33,896 nt of DNA, from positions 1 through 33,896 of the forward strand of contig UQPY01000022.1 in the NCBI GenBank assembly GCA_900542965.1, in the 5' to 3' direction. Both the position numbers and the translations under genes were made by a program. The notes under the pieces were generated by a model, which saw nothing but the letters and a program-made list of their open reading frames with translations, was not told the origin of the DNA and ran no database searches. Shown piece by piece: positions 21,998 through 29,147 of this stretch; positions within the stretch are counted from its first letter, which is position 1, and each line of letters starts with the position of its first letter. The stretch is from an uncultured Collinsella sp. (lineage in GTDB: Bacteria > Actinomycetota > Coriobacteriia > Coriobacteriales > Coriobacteriaceae).

Positions 21998-22039
21998 AAG
22001 GTCAGACTAATGCCAGATTGAATGATTCGATAAGGTCAG
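21998..22039. promoter_or_regulatory. Direct repeats between pdxS and pdxR, likely PdxR sites
   Basis: AAGGTCAG occurs at 21998-22005 and 22032-22039, 34 bases apart, about three helical turns and so on the same DNA face. MocR-type PdxR proteins are known to bind spaced direct repeats in the pdxR-pdxST gap. The first copy overlaps a possible pdxS -35 (TTGTTA on the minus strand, 21995-22000, 17 bases from TATTTC). Confidence 0.6.
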
Positions 22040-22050
22040 GTGATAGACCC

Positions 22051-23466
22051 ATGCTTGACTACAATTTGGAAAAACGCGGCGAGGCATCGCTTTATGAGTA
22101 TATTTATCAGCAAATTCGAGATGATATCGTTGCTGGACGCATTGCGGCGGGGGAGCATCTTCCGTCTAAGCGCGCCTTTGCGAGTCATCTGGGTATCAGT
22201 GTCATTACCATCGAGAATGCATATAGCCAGTTGCTTGCCGAGGGCTATATTTGCTCAATGCCGCGTCGTGGCTACTACGCGTGCGAGCTTCCGGATGCGC
22301 CGGTTTTGGCTTTGGCTGCGAGGGATATCGACCGAGATGCTGTCCCTGTTGGTCCCAGCGCGCATGATGCCATGGGGCAGGCAGGGCGATTCGACGCACT
22401 TTCTCCTTCCGCTTTGGAGGCGGCGCGGCTTTGGCAAAGTGCGCTACGGGCGACGCTGACGTCCGAAGACGAACGTGAAATCTTTTCGCCCGCACCGGCG
22501 CAGGGCACCGCTCGACTGCGACGTGCGATTGCGCACCATCTGCGCGGGACAAGGGGCATGAATGTTAATCCCGACAATATCGTTATCGGTGCGGGCGCCC
22601 AGCTGCTCGATACCATGTTGGTTCAGTTGCTTGGCGCGGACAAGGTGTATGCCGTCGAGGATCCAGGCTATTTGCGCTTGACGCGCATCTATCAGGCCAT
22701 GGGTTGCGAAGTGCGGCATGTCCCGTTGGATGCTGAGGGCGTGGACTTGAGCGCGCTGCAGAAAACCGGGACCGATGTCCTTCACCTGATGCCGTCTCAT
22801 CAGTATCCGACCGGTCTTGTGACGAGCATTGCACGTCGCTATGCGTTGCTGAGCTGGGCCGCCGAGCGGCCAGGTCGGTATCTCATCGAAGACGACTTTG
22901 ATTGTGAGTTTCGCCTTGCCGGCAAGCCGATTCCCGCGCTCGCGTCGATCGATGCCGCCCAGTCGGTTATCTACACCAACACGTTTTCGAAGAGCCTTTC
23001 ATCGGCGTTGCGTTTGGCGTACATGGTGCTGCCCGATGAACTAATGGAGAGGTTTAAACGCAACCTTGGTTTCTACGCCTCGTCGGTAAGTTCTGTTGAT
23101 CAGGTTGCCTTGGCGCGTTTGCTGGAATCGGGTGATTACGAGCGACATGTGAACCGCGTGCGCGTTCGTGCTCGTGGGGCGCGTGATGGCCTGGCGGCGC
23201 TTGTACGGAAAACGTTTCCGGCAGGGGAGGTTTCGATCGATCATGCAGACGCGGGCCTTTACTGCACTGTTGCCCTGGCCGAGGACAAGGCAGGGGAGAG
23301 TTTCGCGAAGGCTCTCGCTGACGCTCGTATTTCCTATGTCAACATCGCCGATTGCCTGTGGACGGGTGATCGGGCATCGACTAAGAACGCTCCATCTCGC
23401 GTCCTCATACAATACGACGACCTGAGCTCTCAGTCGCTCAGTGTTCTTCAGGAGCAACTGCAATAA
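22051..23466 (+). CDS. pdxR: PdxR, MocR-type (GntR/aminotransferase) regulator of vitamin B6 synthesis
   Basis: A 471-residue MocR-family regulator. Residues 10-80 are a GntR winged helix (LYEYIYQQIRDDIVAGRI, LPSKRAFASHLGISVITIE, LLAEGYICSMPRRGYY). Residues 115-470 are a fold-type I aminotransferase-like domain that binds PLP through Lys314 in TNTFSKSLSSALRLAY and keeps PSHQYPTG and EDDFDCEF. Such proteins sense PLP and, when it is scarce, activate pdxST. Its position, divergent from pdxST with direct repeats between, fits PdxR. I chose the ATG at 22051; a TTG at 22018 opens the same frame but would place the second AAGGTCAG repeat inside the gene. Confidence 0.92.
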   Translation: MLDYNLEKRGEASLYEYIYQQIRDDIVAGRIAAGEHLPSKRAFASHLGISVITIENAYSQLLAEGYICSMPRRGYYACELPDAPVLALAARDIDRDAVPVGPSAHDAMGQAGRFDALSPSALEAARLWQSALRATLTSEDEREIFSPAPAQGTARLRRAIAHHLRGTRGMNVNPDNIVIGAGAQLLDTMLVQLLGADKVYAVEDPGYLRLTRIYQAMGCEVRHVPLDAEGVDLSALQKTGTDVLHLMPSHQYPTGLVTSIARRYALLSWAAERPGRYLIEDDFDCEFRLAGKPIPALASIDAAQSVIYTNTFSKSLSSALRLAYMVLPDELMERFKRNLGFYASSVSSVDQVALARLLESGDYERHVNRVRVRARGARDGLAALVRKTFPAGEVSIDHADAGLYCTVALAEDKAGESFAKALADARISYVNIADCLWTGDRASTKNAPSRVLIQYDDLSSQSLSVLQEQLQ

Positions 23467-23475
23467 GCCAACGAA

Positions 23476-23504
23476 AAGGCCCGAACCAATACGGTCCGGG
23501 CCTT
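23476..23504. terminator. Bidirectional terminator between pdxR and rubrerythrin
   Basis: AAGGCCCGAACC (23476-23487) pairs with GGTCCGGGCCTT (23493-23504) with one mismatch. It lies between convergent genes. T content after the stem is modest on both strands. Confidence 0.75.
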
Positions 23505-23538
23505 CTTCGAGCTAGAGATTATCTCTCAGGCTGCTGGC

Positions 23539-24099
23539 TTAGCCAAAGTAACGCTTGAGCAGGCCGGCGAAAGCCTTGCCGTGGCGAGCCTCGTCGCGGG
23601 CCATCTCGTGCACGGTGTCGTGGATAGCATCGAGACCGGCGGCCTTGGCGCGCTTGGCAAGATCGGTCTTGCCGGCGGTGGCGCCATTCTCGGCCTCAAC
23701 GCGCATCTCGAGGTTCTTCTTGGTGGAATCGGTCACGACCTCGCCCAGGAGCTCGGCGAACTTGGCGGCATGCTCGGCCTCCTCGTGGGCAGCCTTCTCC
23801 CAGTACAGGCCGATCTCGGGATAGCCCTCGCGATGAGCGACGCGAGCCATGGCCAGGTACATACCGACCTCAGAGCACTCGCCCTCAAAGTTGGCGCGCA
23901 GATCGGCAACGATGTCCTCGGAGACGCCCTCCATCTTGGCGACGCCCACGACGTGCTCGGCAGCCCACTCGAGCTGGCCCTCCTCCTGCTTCAGGAAGCG
24001 AGAGCCAGGAACGCCGCACTGGGGGCACTTGAAATCCTCGGGCAGCTGGTCGCCGTCGAACTCTTCCACATAACCGCAAACGGGGCAAACAAACTTCAT
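23539..24099 (-). CDS. Reverse rubrerythrin (N-terminal rubredoxin, C-terminal diiron domain)
   Basis: A 186-residue non-heme iron peroxidase. The rubredoxin-type iron site is at the N-terminus: Cys5 and Cys8 (CPVCGY), Cys25 and Cys28 (CPQCGVP). It is followed by a four-helix ferritin-like diiron domain with EEAEH (106-110) and DEARH (169-173) plus Glu residues near 72 and 134-136. This order is the reverse of classical rubrerythrin. Such proteins reduce hydrogen peroxide, and sometimes oxygen, with electrons from NADH through a partner, protecting anaerobes. The ATG at 24099 has AAAGGA upstream. It is monocistronic with its own promoter at 24184-24211. Confidence 0.9.
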   Translation of the reverse strand: MKFVCPVCGYVEEFDGDQLPEDFKCPQCGVPGSRFLKQEEGQLEWAAEHVVGVAKMEGVSEDIVADLRANFEGECSEVGMYLAMARVAHREGYPEIGLYWEKAAHEEAEHAAKFAELLGEVVTDSTKKNLEMRVEAENGATAGKTDLAKRAKAAGLDAIHDTVHEMARDEARHGKAFAGLLKRYFG

Positions 24100-24183
24100 G
24101 ATTCGATCCTTTCGATCGATGGCGATGGTGCGCTCGTCCGGTCCCGTAAGGGCCCTCTCCGGACGTGCGTCTTGACGAGTTCT

Positions 24184-24211
24184 ATTATCCATAAATGAGA
24201 CCGAATGTGAA
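24184..24211 (-). promoter_or_regulatory. Promoter of the rubrerythrin gene
   Basis: On the minus strand, -35 TTCACA (24206-24211), 16-base spacer, -10 GATAAT (24184-24189). The transcript would have a leader of about 80 bases. No clear PerR box was found. Confidence 0.6.
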
Positions 24212-24257
24212 GCCTATTAGGAATGATTTTTAATAAAACAATTTAAGCATGTGTAGA

Positions 24258-24337
24258 TGTTGATTGATTAACGATTGCTAGACCTCGTGCGACCTCCGAT
24301 GAGTACAATCGGTCGAGCAAATGTTGACCAATCAACA
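24258..24337 (+). promoter_or_regulatory. Paired TGTTGA-N4-TCAACA operators ahead of the alcohol dehydrogenase
   Basis: TGTTGA-CCAA-TCAACA (24322-24337) is a perfect 6-bp dyad, and TGTTGA-TTGA-TTAACG (24258-24273) is an imperfect second copy 64 bases upstream. A -10-like TACAAT (24304-24309) lies between them, so the two sites bracket the promoter, a layout that allows repression by looping or blocking. Confidence 0.5.
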
Positions 24338-24355
24338 AATGAAGGAGCTTCCTTT

Positions 24356-25576
24356 ATGCATCTAGCCCGCCGCGCCTGGTGCCGAACGTATCAAACGGTT
24401 TTTCGCATCGCATTGCCGGTGCTGCCCTATACCGAGCCACGCATTTTAGAGCACGCTGAGGAAGTGCCCGCAGTGCTTCAAAAGCGTTCAATACACCATG
24501 TTCTTATCGTGACAGATCCCGGCATTGCCCGTCTGGGGCTCACGGCACCGCTCGAGACAGCGCTCGCGTCCAAGGGAATTAGCGCTGCGGTCTATGCCGA
24601 AACGCGTATGAACCCCACGGTCTCGAATGTGGAGGAGGCAGCGTCCCTGTATCGAGAGAGCGCCTGCCAGGCCATTATCGGCTTTGGCGGCGGTTCTGCC
24701 ATGGACTGTGCCAAGGGCGTGGGTGCGCGCATCGCGCAACCCAACAAACCCATCAACAAGATGCGCGGCCTGCTGCGTGTCCATCGTCGCCTGCCGCTGC
24801 TCATCGCCGTTCCCACCACGGCGGGCACGGGAAGCGAGGTCACGCTTGCAGCGGTAATTACCGACGACGAGACGCACTACAAATACCCCATCAACGACTT
24901 TGTGCTGATCCCGCGCTATGCGGTGCACGACCCCGAGTTTACGCGCGGTCTGCCCGCCTCCATTACGGGGCAAACGGGCATGGATGCCCTGACGCATGCC
25001 GTCGAGGCCTTTATCGGGCGCAGCACCACGCCCTATACGCGCAAGATGGCGCGCCAGGCGGTGCAGCTCATCCACGACAATTTGCTCGAGGCCTATGAGC
25101 ACGGGGAGAACATGCGTGCGCGCCGCAATATGCTTTCGGCGGCGTATAAAGCGGGTGTTGCCTTTACGCGCTCCTATGTTGGATACGTCCATGCCATCGC
25201 GCACAGCCTGGGCGGGCGTTACGGGATTCCGCACGGTTTGGCCAACGCGATCATCCTGCCGCACATGCTTCGCGCTTATGGTGACGCCGCCGCCCCCAAG
25301 CTTGCCGATCTTGCTCGCATGGCCGGTATCGCGCCGGCTAACGCGCAGGACAGCCTGGCGGCCGAGGCCTTTATCGATTGGGTCGACCGCATGAATGCCG
25401 CCTTGGGCATTCCCGAATATGTGACGGGCATTCGCCGCTCCGACATTCCCAAAATGGCGGCACATGCCGATGCCGAGGCCAATCCGCTGTACCCCGTTCC
25501 GCTTTTGATGGACCGCCTGGAGCTCGAGCATATGTACGAAGTTGTTGCAGGTGGTATGTTTGAGGACGAGAACTAG
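24356..25576 (+). CDS. Iron-containing alcohol dehydrogenase
   Basis: A 406-residue group III alcohol dehydrogenase. The nucleotide-binding motif is GFGGGSAMDCAKG (about 109-121), followed by PTTAGTGSEVT. Iron ligands by homology to FucO are Asp210 and His214 (GMDALTHAVEAF), His279 (YVHAIAHSLG) and His293 (IPHGLANAI). It would interconvert an alcohol and an aldehyde with NAD(P)H. AAGGAG precedes the ATG at 24356; an upstream in-frame start at 24275 would include the operators and is unlikely. It forms a two-gene operon with an aldehyde dehydrogenase 8 bases downstream, so the pair probably oxidises or disposes of an alcohol/aldehyde. The substrate is unknown. Confidence 0.92.
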   Translation: MHLARRAWCRTYQTVFRIALPVLPYTEPRILEHAEEVPAVLQKRSIHHVLIVTDPGIARLGLTAPLETALASKGISAAVYAETRMNPTVSNVEEAASLYRESACQAIIGFGGGSAMDCAKGVGARIAQPNKPINKMRGLLRVHRRLPLLIAVPTTAGTGSEVTLAAVITDDETHYKYPINDFVLIPRYAVHDPEFTRGLPASITGQTGMDALTHAVEAFIGRSTTPYTRKMARQAVQLIHDNLLEAYEHGENMRARRNMLSAAYKAGVAFTRSYVGYVHAIAHSLGGRYGIPHGLANAIILPHMLRAYGDAAAPKLADLARMAGIAPANAQDSLAAEAFIDWVDRMNAALGIPEYVTGIRRSDIPKMAAHADAEANPLYPVPLLMDRLELEHMYEVVAGGMFEDEN

Positions 25577-25584
25577 GAGGGTCC

Positions 25585-26964
25585 ATGAACACCGAGGAAA
25601 TTGCGCGCATCGTCGGCGATCAGCGCGCCTACTTTAAGACGCACGCCACGTTTGATGTTGATGCTCGACGTCGTGCGCTCGTGAGTTTACGCGATGCGGT
25701 ACGGGCCCACGAGGCCGATATTGCCCATGCGCTCAAGACCGATTTGGGAAAGTCGCATGACGAGGCCTATATGTGCGAGATCGGCACGTCGCTTTCCGAG
25801 ATTCGTCATCAGATCGCTCATGTGGCGCGATGGAGTCGTCCGCGCCTGCGTCCGTGCGACCTCGCTAACGCCGTGAGCGTGTGCAAAACGCAAGCCGTGC
25901 CCTATGGCGTCACGCTCATCATGGCTCCGTGGAACTACCCGTTTTTGCTGACGCTCGAGCCGCTCGCCGGCGCGCTCGCCGCGGGTAACACCGTGGTTAT
26001 CAAGCCGAGTGCCTATGCTCCGGCATCGAGCGCGGTGCTCAAGCAAATCTGTGAAGAGGCATTTGATCCGCGCTTGGTGACGGTCGTCGAAGGCGGGCGT
26101 GCCGAAAACGAAGCGTTGCTCGATGAGTGCTGGGACAAGATCTTCTTTACCGGTAGCGTTCCGGTCGGCAAGTTCGTCATGGAGCGTGCAAGTAAAAACC
26201 TCACGCCCGTGACGCTTGAGCTGGGCGGAAAGAGTCCCTGCATCGTGGATGCGACGGCTAACTTGAAGGTCGCGGCACGCCGTATCGCCTTTGGTAAATG
26301 GCTCAACGTGGGGCAGACCTGCGTGGCGCCCGACTACCTGCTGGTCGACACGCGCGTGCACGATGAGCTGCTGGGTCTCATCAAGGAAGAGGTCCGCCGT
26401 ATGTTTGGCGAGCATCCGCTTGATAACGAAGATTACGGGCATATCGTCAACGCCAAGCATTTTGCGCGCGTGCGCGGGCTGATCGATCCCGATAAGGTCG
26501 TGCTTGGAGGCGCCGCGCGCGAGGCTTCGCTCAAGATCGAGCCGACGATTTTGGACGGCGTGTCCCCCGATGACGCCGTGATGCAGGAGGAGATTTTCGG
26601 CCCCATCTTGCCGGTGCTGACGTTTGAGAGCCTAGACGAGGCCGAGACGTTTATTACGGATCGTCCGACGCCGCTGGCCCTGTATATCTTTAGCCAAGAC
26701 CGCGCAGTTCAGCAGCGCTTTGTGCGCTACGTGCCCTTTGGCGGCGGCTGCGTCAACGACACGATCATGCACCTGGCTACGAGCCATATGGGCTTTGGCG
26801 GCATGGGTGCGAGCGGTATGGGACAGTACCATGGACGCGAGAGCTTCGATACGTTTAGCCACAAGAAGAGCATCGTGAACAAGGCAACGTGGCTGGACGT
26901 GCCATTCCGTTACGCTCCTTATGCAAACTGGAAGCATAAGTTCGTGCGCATGTTTGTGCATTAG
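25585..26964 (+). CDS. Aldehyde dehydrogenase, class 3-like
   Basis: A 459-residue NAD(P)-dependent aldehyde dehydrogenase of the shorter class 3 type, which lacks the N-terminal extension of tetrameric enzymes. Visible motifs: APWNYPFLLTLEPLAGALAA with the catalytic-site Asn, NTVVIKPS, FFTGS, LELGGKSP (Glu212) and GQTCVAPDY (nucleophile Cys246), then EEIFGPILPVL. It oxidises an aldehyde to the acid. The stop of the preceding dehydrogenase overlaps the AGGAGG ribosome site used here, so the two are translationally close and must work together. The C-terminal basic stretch WKHKFVRMFVH could touch the membrane, as in some fatty aldehyde dehydrogenases (inference). Confidence 0.93.
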   Translation: MNTEEIARIVGDQRAYFKTHATFDVDARRRALVSLRDAVRAHEADIAHALKTDLGKSHDEAYMCEIGTSLSEIRHQIAHVARWSRPRLRPCDLANAVSVCKTQAVPYGVTLIMAPWNYPFLLTLEPLAGALAAGNTVVIKPSAYAPASSAVLKQICEEAFDPRLVTVVEGGRAENEALLDECWDKIFFTGSVPVGKFVMERASKNLTPVTLELGGKSPCIVDATANLKVAARRIAFGKWLNVGQTCVAPDYLLVDTRVHDELLGLIKEEVRRMFGEHPLDNEDYGHIVNAKHFARVRGLIDPDKVVLGGAAREASLKIEPTILDGVSPDDAVMQEEIFGPILPVLTFESLDEAETFITDRPTPLALYIFSQDRAVQQRFVRYVPFGGGCVNDTIMHLATSHMGFGGMGASGMGQYHGRESFDTFSHKKSIVNKATWLDVPFRYAPYANWKHKFVRMFVH

Positions 26965-26971
26965 AAAAGGG

Positions 26972-27011
26972 TGCGGGCAATACGAACAGATGTTCCTATT
27001 GCCCGCATTTT
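26972..27011 (+). terminator. Rho-independent terminator of the dehydrogenase operon
   Basis: TGCGGGCAAT (26972-26981) pairs perfectly with ATTGCCCGCA (26998-27007), followed by TTTT. Confidence 0.88.
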
Positions 27012-27069
27012 GCGTTAGACTACTGCTATGGAGCACGGATGGGCCAACTCCCTTTAGAAGGGATTTGGT

Positions 27070-27153
27070 ATGAACGTAAGCGATGTTATTTCGTTATTGG
27101 CGTTGTTGATCGCGGCTATCGAACTCGGCCTGTTTATCGGCCGAATGAAATAG
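27070..27153 (+). CDS. Small membrane peptide, 27 residues, toxin-like
   Basis: The short frame ATG (27070) to TAG (27153) encodes MNVSDVISLLALLIAAIELG followed by LFIGRMK. It is a single hydrophobic helix with a short polar N-terminus and a basic end. AAGGGA lies 9 bases upstream. Length, helix and charge pattern resemble TxpA/holin-like type I toxins of Gram-positive bacteria. The gap around it (26965-27387) has no other convincing gene, and a minus-strand promoter candidate at 27248-27276 points toward it, as an antisense antitoxin RNA would. It may also be a harmless small membrane protein. Moderate to low certainty. Confidence 0.5.
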   Translation: MNVSDVISLLALLIAAIELGLFIGRMK

Positions 27154-27165
27154 CCGCCCCCGCGT

Positions 27166-27369
27166 ATGCGAAGACGGCCACTTCTCACGATGAAAACGTG
27201 TATCGGAGTTGGCAAGACCCGCAGCCACGGGTGCCATCCGTGTCCCTATCTTAGCTGTAAGCGTTCCACCGCGCAAGCGTTGCGGCAAGCGATTGAAAGA
27301 CGCGGACGGGATGAATTTGTGTCCGCACGGGCCCGTAGACTTCTCAACTATGTTGTGGATGCTCGCTAA
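27166..27369 (+). CDS. Doubtful small Cys-containing protein
   Basis: An open frame of 67 residues with a Cys-rich patch (GCHPCPYLSC) and a helix-like end (ALRQAIERRGRDEFV, then ARARRLLNYVVDAR). The second half looks like real protein, but no ribosome site precedes the ATGs at 27166 or 27190, and the rare-looking codons (AGA, CGG) are unlike its neighbours. It could be a decayed or horizontally gained gene, or chance. I know no family for it. Confidence 0.25.
   Translation: MRRRPLLTMKTCIGVGKTRSHGCHPCPYLSCKRSTAQALRQAIERRGRDEFVSARARRLLNYVVDAR
27248..27276 (-). promoter_or_regulatory. Candidate antisense promoter facing the small membrane peptide gene
   Basis: On the minus strand, TTGCGC (27271-27276), a 17-base spacer and TAAGAT (27248-27253) would start an RNA near 27241 running toward and across the 3' end of the peptide gene. 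It depends on the toxin reading of that peptide. Confidence 0.3.
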
Positions 27370-27387
27370 TCGGTAATGGAGGCGCAC

Positions 27388-27567
27388 GTGTTTGATGACG
27401 ATGACCTGTTCGATCTGACAGACGATCCGTTTGAGTGGGATATGCTACTCGATGACGATGAGTTGGAGCAGGACCGTAAGAAGCGGCAGGGCAAGAAGGC
27501 GCGGGATGACGCTTCGAAAAAGCAGGACAAGCGTCGCCGAGGCCTGTTCGGCGGGCTCTTTGGGTGA
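27388..27567 (+). CDS. Small charged hypothetical protein
   Basis: A 59-residue protein with an acidic first half (FDDDDLFDLTDDPFEWD, then LLDDDELEQD), a lysine/arginine-rich middle and a GLFGGLFG end. GGAGG (27378-27382) lies five bases ahead of a GTG at 27388, so that codon is preferred over the ATG at 27376, which overlaps the ribosome site. It lies 66 bases upstream of the metallophosphoesterase and may share its transcript. I recognise no domain; the split charge suggests a small adaptor or nucleic-acid-associated protein (inference). Confidence 0.6.
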   Translation: MFDDDDLFDLTDDPFEWDMLLDDDELEQDRKKRQGKKARDDASKKQDKRRRGLFGGLFG

Positions 27568-27633
27568 CTGTCTCATCGCCGCGTCTGTATACTAAACAGG
27601 TCTTATACGCGCTGCGAAATGAGGGCATAGACG

Positions 27634-28179
27634 ATGATGTGGTTTACCGCCGATCTGCACCTGGGCGATACGAATATCTTGCACGACATGGATCGACCGT
27701 TTGATTCGGTCGAGGAGATGAACCGCAAGGTCATCGATGCCATCAATGAGTGCGTGGCTGTGGACGACCGTCTCTATATCCTGGGAGACTTTACGTATCG
27801 TTTGCCCATGGCGGAGGCAGCGCGCCTGCGCGAGCGCATCGAATGCCAGAACGTGACGCTCATCCGTGGTAACCATGATGGCGATTGGGGAGATCCGGAC
27901 GCGCCGCACATTTGGGATGAGGTGCGCGATTATCTGGAGGTCGTCCCCGGTTACGCTAAGGGCCATCGCCTGGTAATGAGCCATTACCCCATGCTCAGCT
28001 GGAATGGCAAGGCGCGCGGCGCCATCATGCTGCACGGGCACATTCACAGCAGGGGAGACCGCACCAACGCGCGCAATCGCGATCGCGAGCGCCCTATCTT
28101 TCGCTACGACGTTGGCCTCGATGCCAACAACTACAAGCCCGTTAGCCGCGACCAGATTCTCGGCTTCTTTGGACTGTAG
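27634..28179 (+). CDS. Calcineurin-like metallophosphoesterase
   Basis: A 181-residue phosphoesterase with the full metal-binding set: DLHLG (Asp7, His9), LGDF (Asp52), RGNHDG (Asn80, His81), SHYP (His117) and HGHIHS (His136, His138). This compact form resembles YfcE/MJ0936-type cytoplasmic phosphodiesterases and the predicted phosphohydrolases often found in phages and bacteria. The substrate, a phosphodiester or nucleotide, is not evident. GAGGG precedes tandem ATGs at 27634 and 27637. A repeated hairpin lies directly after the stop codon. Confidence 0.9.
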   Translation: MMWFTADLHLGDTNILHDMDRPFDSVEEMNRKVIDAINECVAVDDRLYILGDFTYRLPMAEAARLRERIECQNVTLIRGNHDGDWGDPDAPHIWDEVRDYLEVVPGYAKGHRLVMSHYPMLSWNGKARGAIMLHGHIHSRGDRTNARNRDRERPIFRYDVGLDANNYKPVSRDQILGFFGL

Positions 28180-28186
28180 CCCTCAA

Positions 28187-28221
28187 ACCACCACAAAGGG
28201 GACAGGCACCTTTGTGGTGGT
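28187..28221. repeat. GGGGACAGGCACC hairpin repeat, copy 1
   Basis: ACCACCACAAAGG (28187-28199) pairs perfectly with CCTTTGTGGTGGT (28209-28221) around GGACAGGCA. A diverged copy lies at 29017-29049. It looks like a REP-type element and may also act as a weak terminator between the phosphoesterase and deacetylase genes. Confidence 0.75.
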
Positions 28222-28243
28222 CCTTGCATAGATTGGAGTCGCT

Positions 28244-29008
28244 ATGAAGCAATTGCTCATTCGTGCCGACGATATCGGTTATTCGTATGCCGTTAACCTG
28301 GGGATTGCCCGCAGCATCAATGAGGGTCTGGTGCGCTCGGCGGGCTTGATGCCCAATATGCCCGAGGCCGAGCGTGGCTGGTCGCTCGTGGCGGACGCCG
28401 GCATTGCGGTGGGCCAGCATACCAACGTGTGCCTGGGCAAGCCGTGTGCCGACCCGGAGCTCATTCCGAGTATGCTCAACGAGAGCGGTGAGTTCCATAG
28501 TAGCCGTACCTTCCGCGAGCATTTTAAGCGCGGCGAAGAACTGATCGACTTTGATGAGGCCTGCATCGAGATCCGCGCGCAGCATGACCGCTTTGTAGAG
28601 ATTGTGGGCCGCGAACCCGATTACTTTGAGGCCCATGCCGTCATGAGCAAAAACCTTAACCGAGCGATCTCGGCGGTTGCTCAGGAACTGGGCCTTAAGG
28701 AACAGAAGGCGAGCTTCGACCCCACGGCGGTTGTGCGATGCGGCGCCACCGACCTGCGCATGGTGATGCACTCGATGGAGCCGGGCTACGAACCTAAGGA
28801 CTCGATTATGCGGACGGTTCGCGAGATGGCGGACGGCGAGACGGTCGTCTTTGTGTGCCATCCGGGCTATCTCGATCGTTTTATCTTGGAGAACAGCTCG
28901 CTTACGACCGATCGCACCAAGGAAGTCGATGCGCTGATCGACCCCGAGCTTCGCGCTTGGCTTGAGTCTCAATCCGATCTTCGCCTGATCGACTACCGCG
29001 ACCTGTAA
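28244..29008 (+). CDS. ChbG/YdjC-family carbohydrate deacetylase
   Basis: A 254-residue YdjC-family protein, predicted to remove an acetyl group from oligosaccharides such as N,N'-diacetylchitobiose in the cytoplasm. The metal-binding motifs are visible: RADDIGYSYAVN (tandem Asp 9-10), GQHTNVCLG (His59) and EAHAVMS (His131), with CHPGYLD near the end matching the family's HPG motif. GGAG lies 6 bases ahead of the ATG. No PTS or glycosidase gene is beside it, so the substrate is open. REP-like hairpins flank the gene on both sides, so it may have its own transcript. Confidence 0.85.
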   Translation: MKQLLIRADDIGYSYAVNLGIARSINEGLVRSAGLMPNMPEAERGWSLVADAGIAVGQHTNVCLGKPCADPELIPSMLNESGEFHSSRTFREHFKRGEELIDFDEACIEIRAQHDRFVEIVGREPDYFEAHAVMSKNLNRAISAVAQELGLKEQKASFDPTAVVRCGATDLRMVMHSMEPGYEPKDSIMRTVREMADGETVVFVCHPGYLDRFILENSSLTTDRTKEVDALIDPELRAWLESQSDLRLIDYRDL

Positions 29009-29016
29009 GGACCCAA

Positions 29017-29049
29017 GCCACCACAAAGGGGATAGGCACCCTCGCGGTG
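29017..29049. repeat. GGGGATAGGCACC hairpin repeat, copy 2 (decayed)
   Basis: CCACCACAAAGGGGATAGGC begins a copy of the 28187-28221 repeat. The right arm CCCTCGCGGTGG has lost much of its pairing, showing decay of the element. Confidence 0.7.
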
Positions 29050-29053
29050 GATC

Positions 29054-29088
29054 TGGCGCCGTTGCCATTATGGCTGCGGCGCCTTTTT
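29054..29088 (+). terminator. Rho-independent terminator of the deacetylase gene
   Basis: GGCGCCG (29054-29060) pairs with CGGCGCC (29076-29082), followed by six T (29083-29088). Confidence 0.85.
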
Positions 29089-29147
29089 TGTCCGCGTGGC
29101 GCGGTAGAGTGTAGAAGGTTGAAATTTGCGTCCATCGAGGAGCTGCC

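Noticed and set aside
20904..22010. Open frame on the plus strand opposite pdxS (368 codons)
   Set aside because: High GC keeps antisense frames open; pdxS on the other strand is unmistakable.
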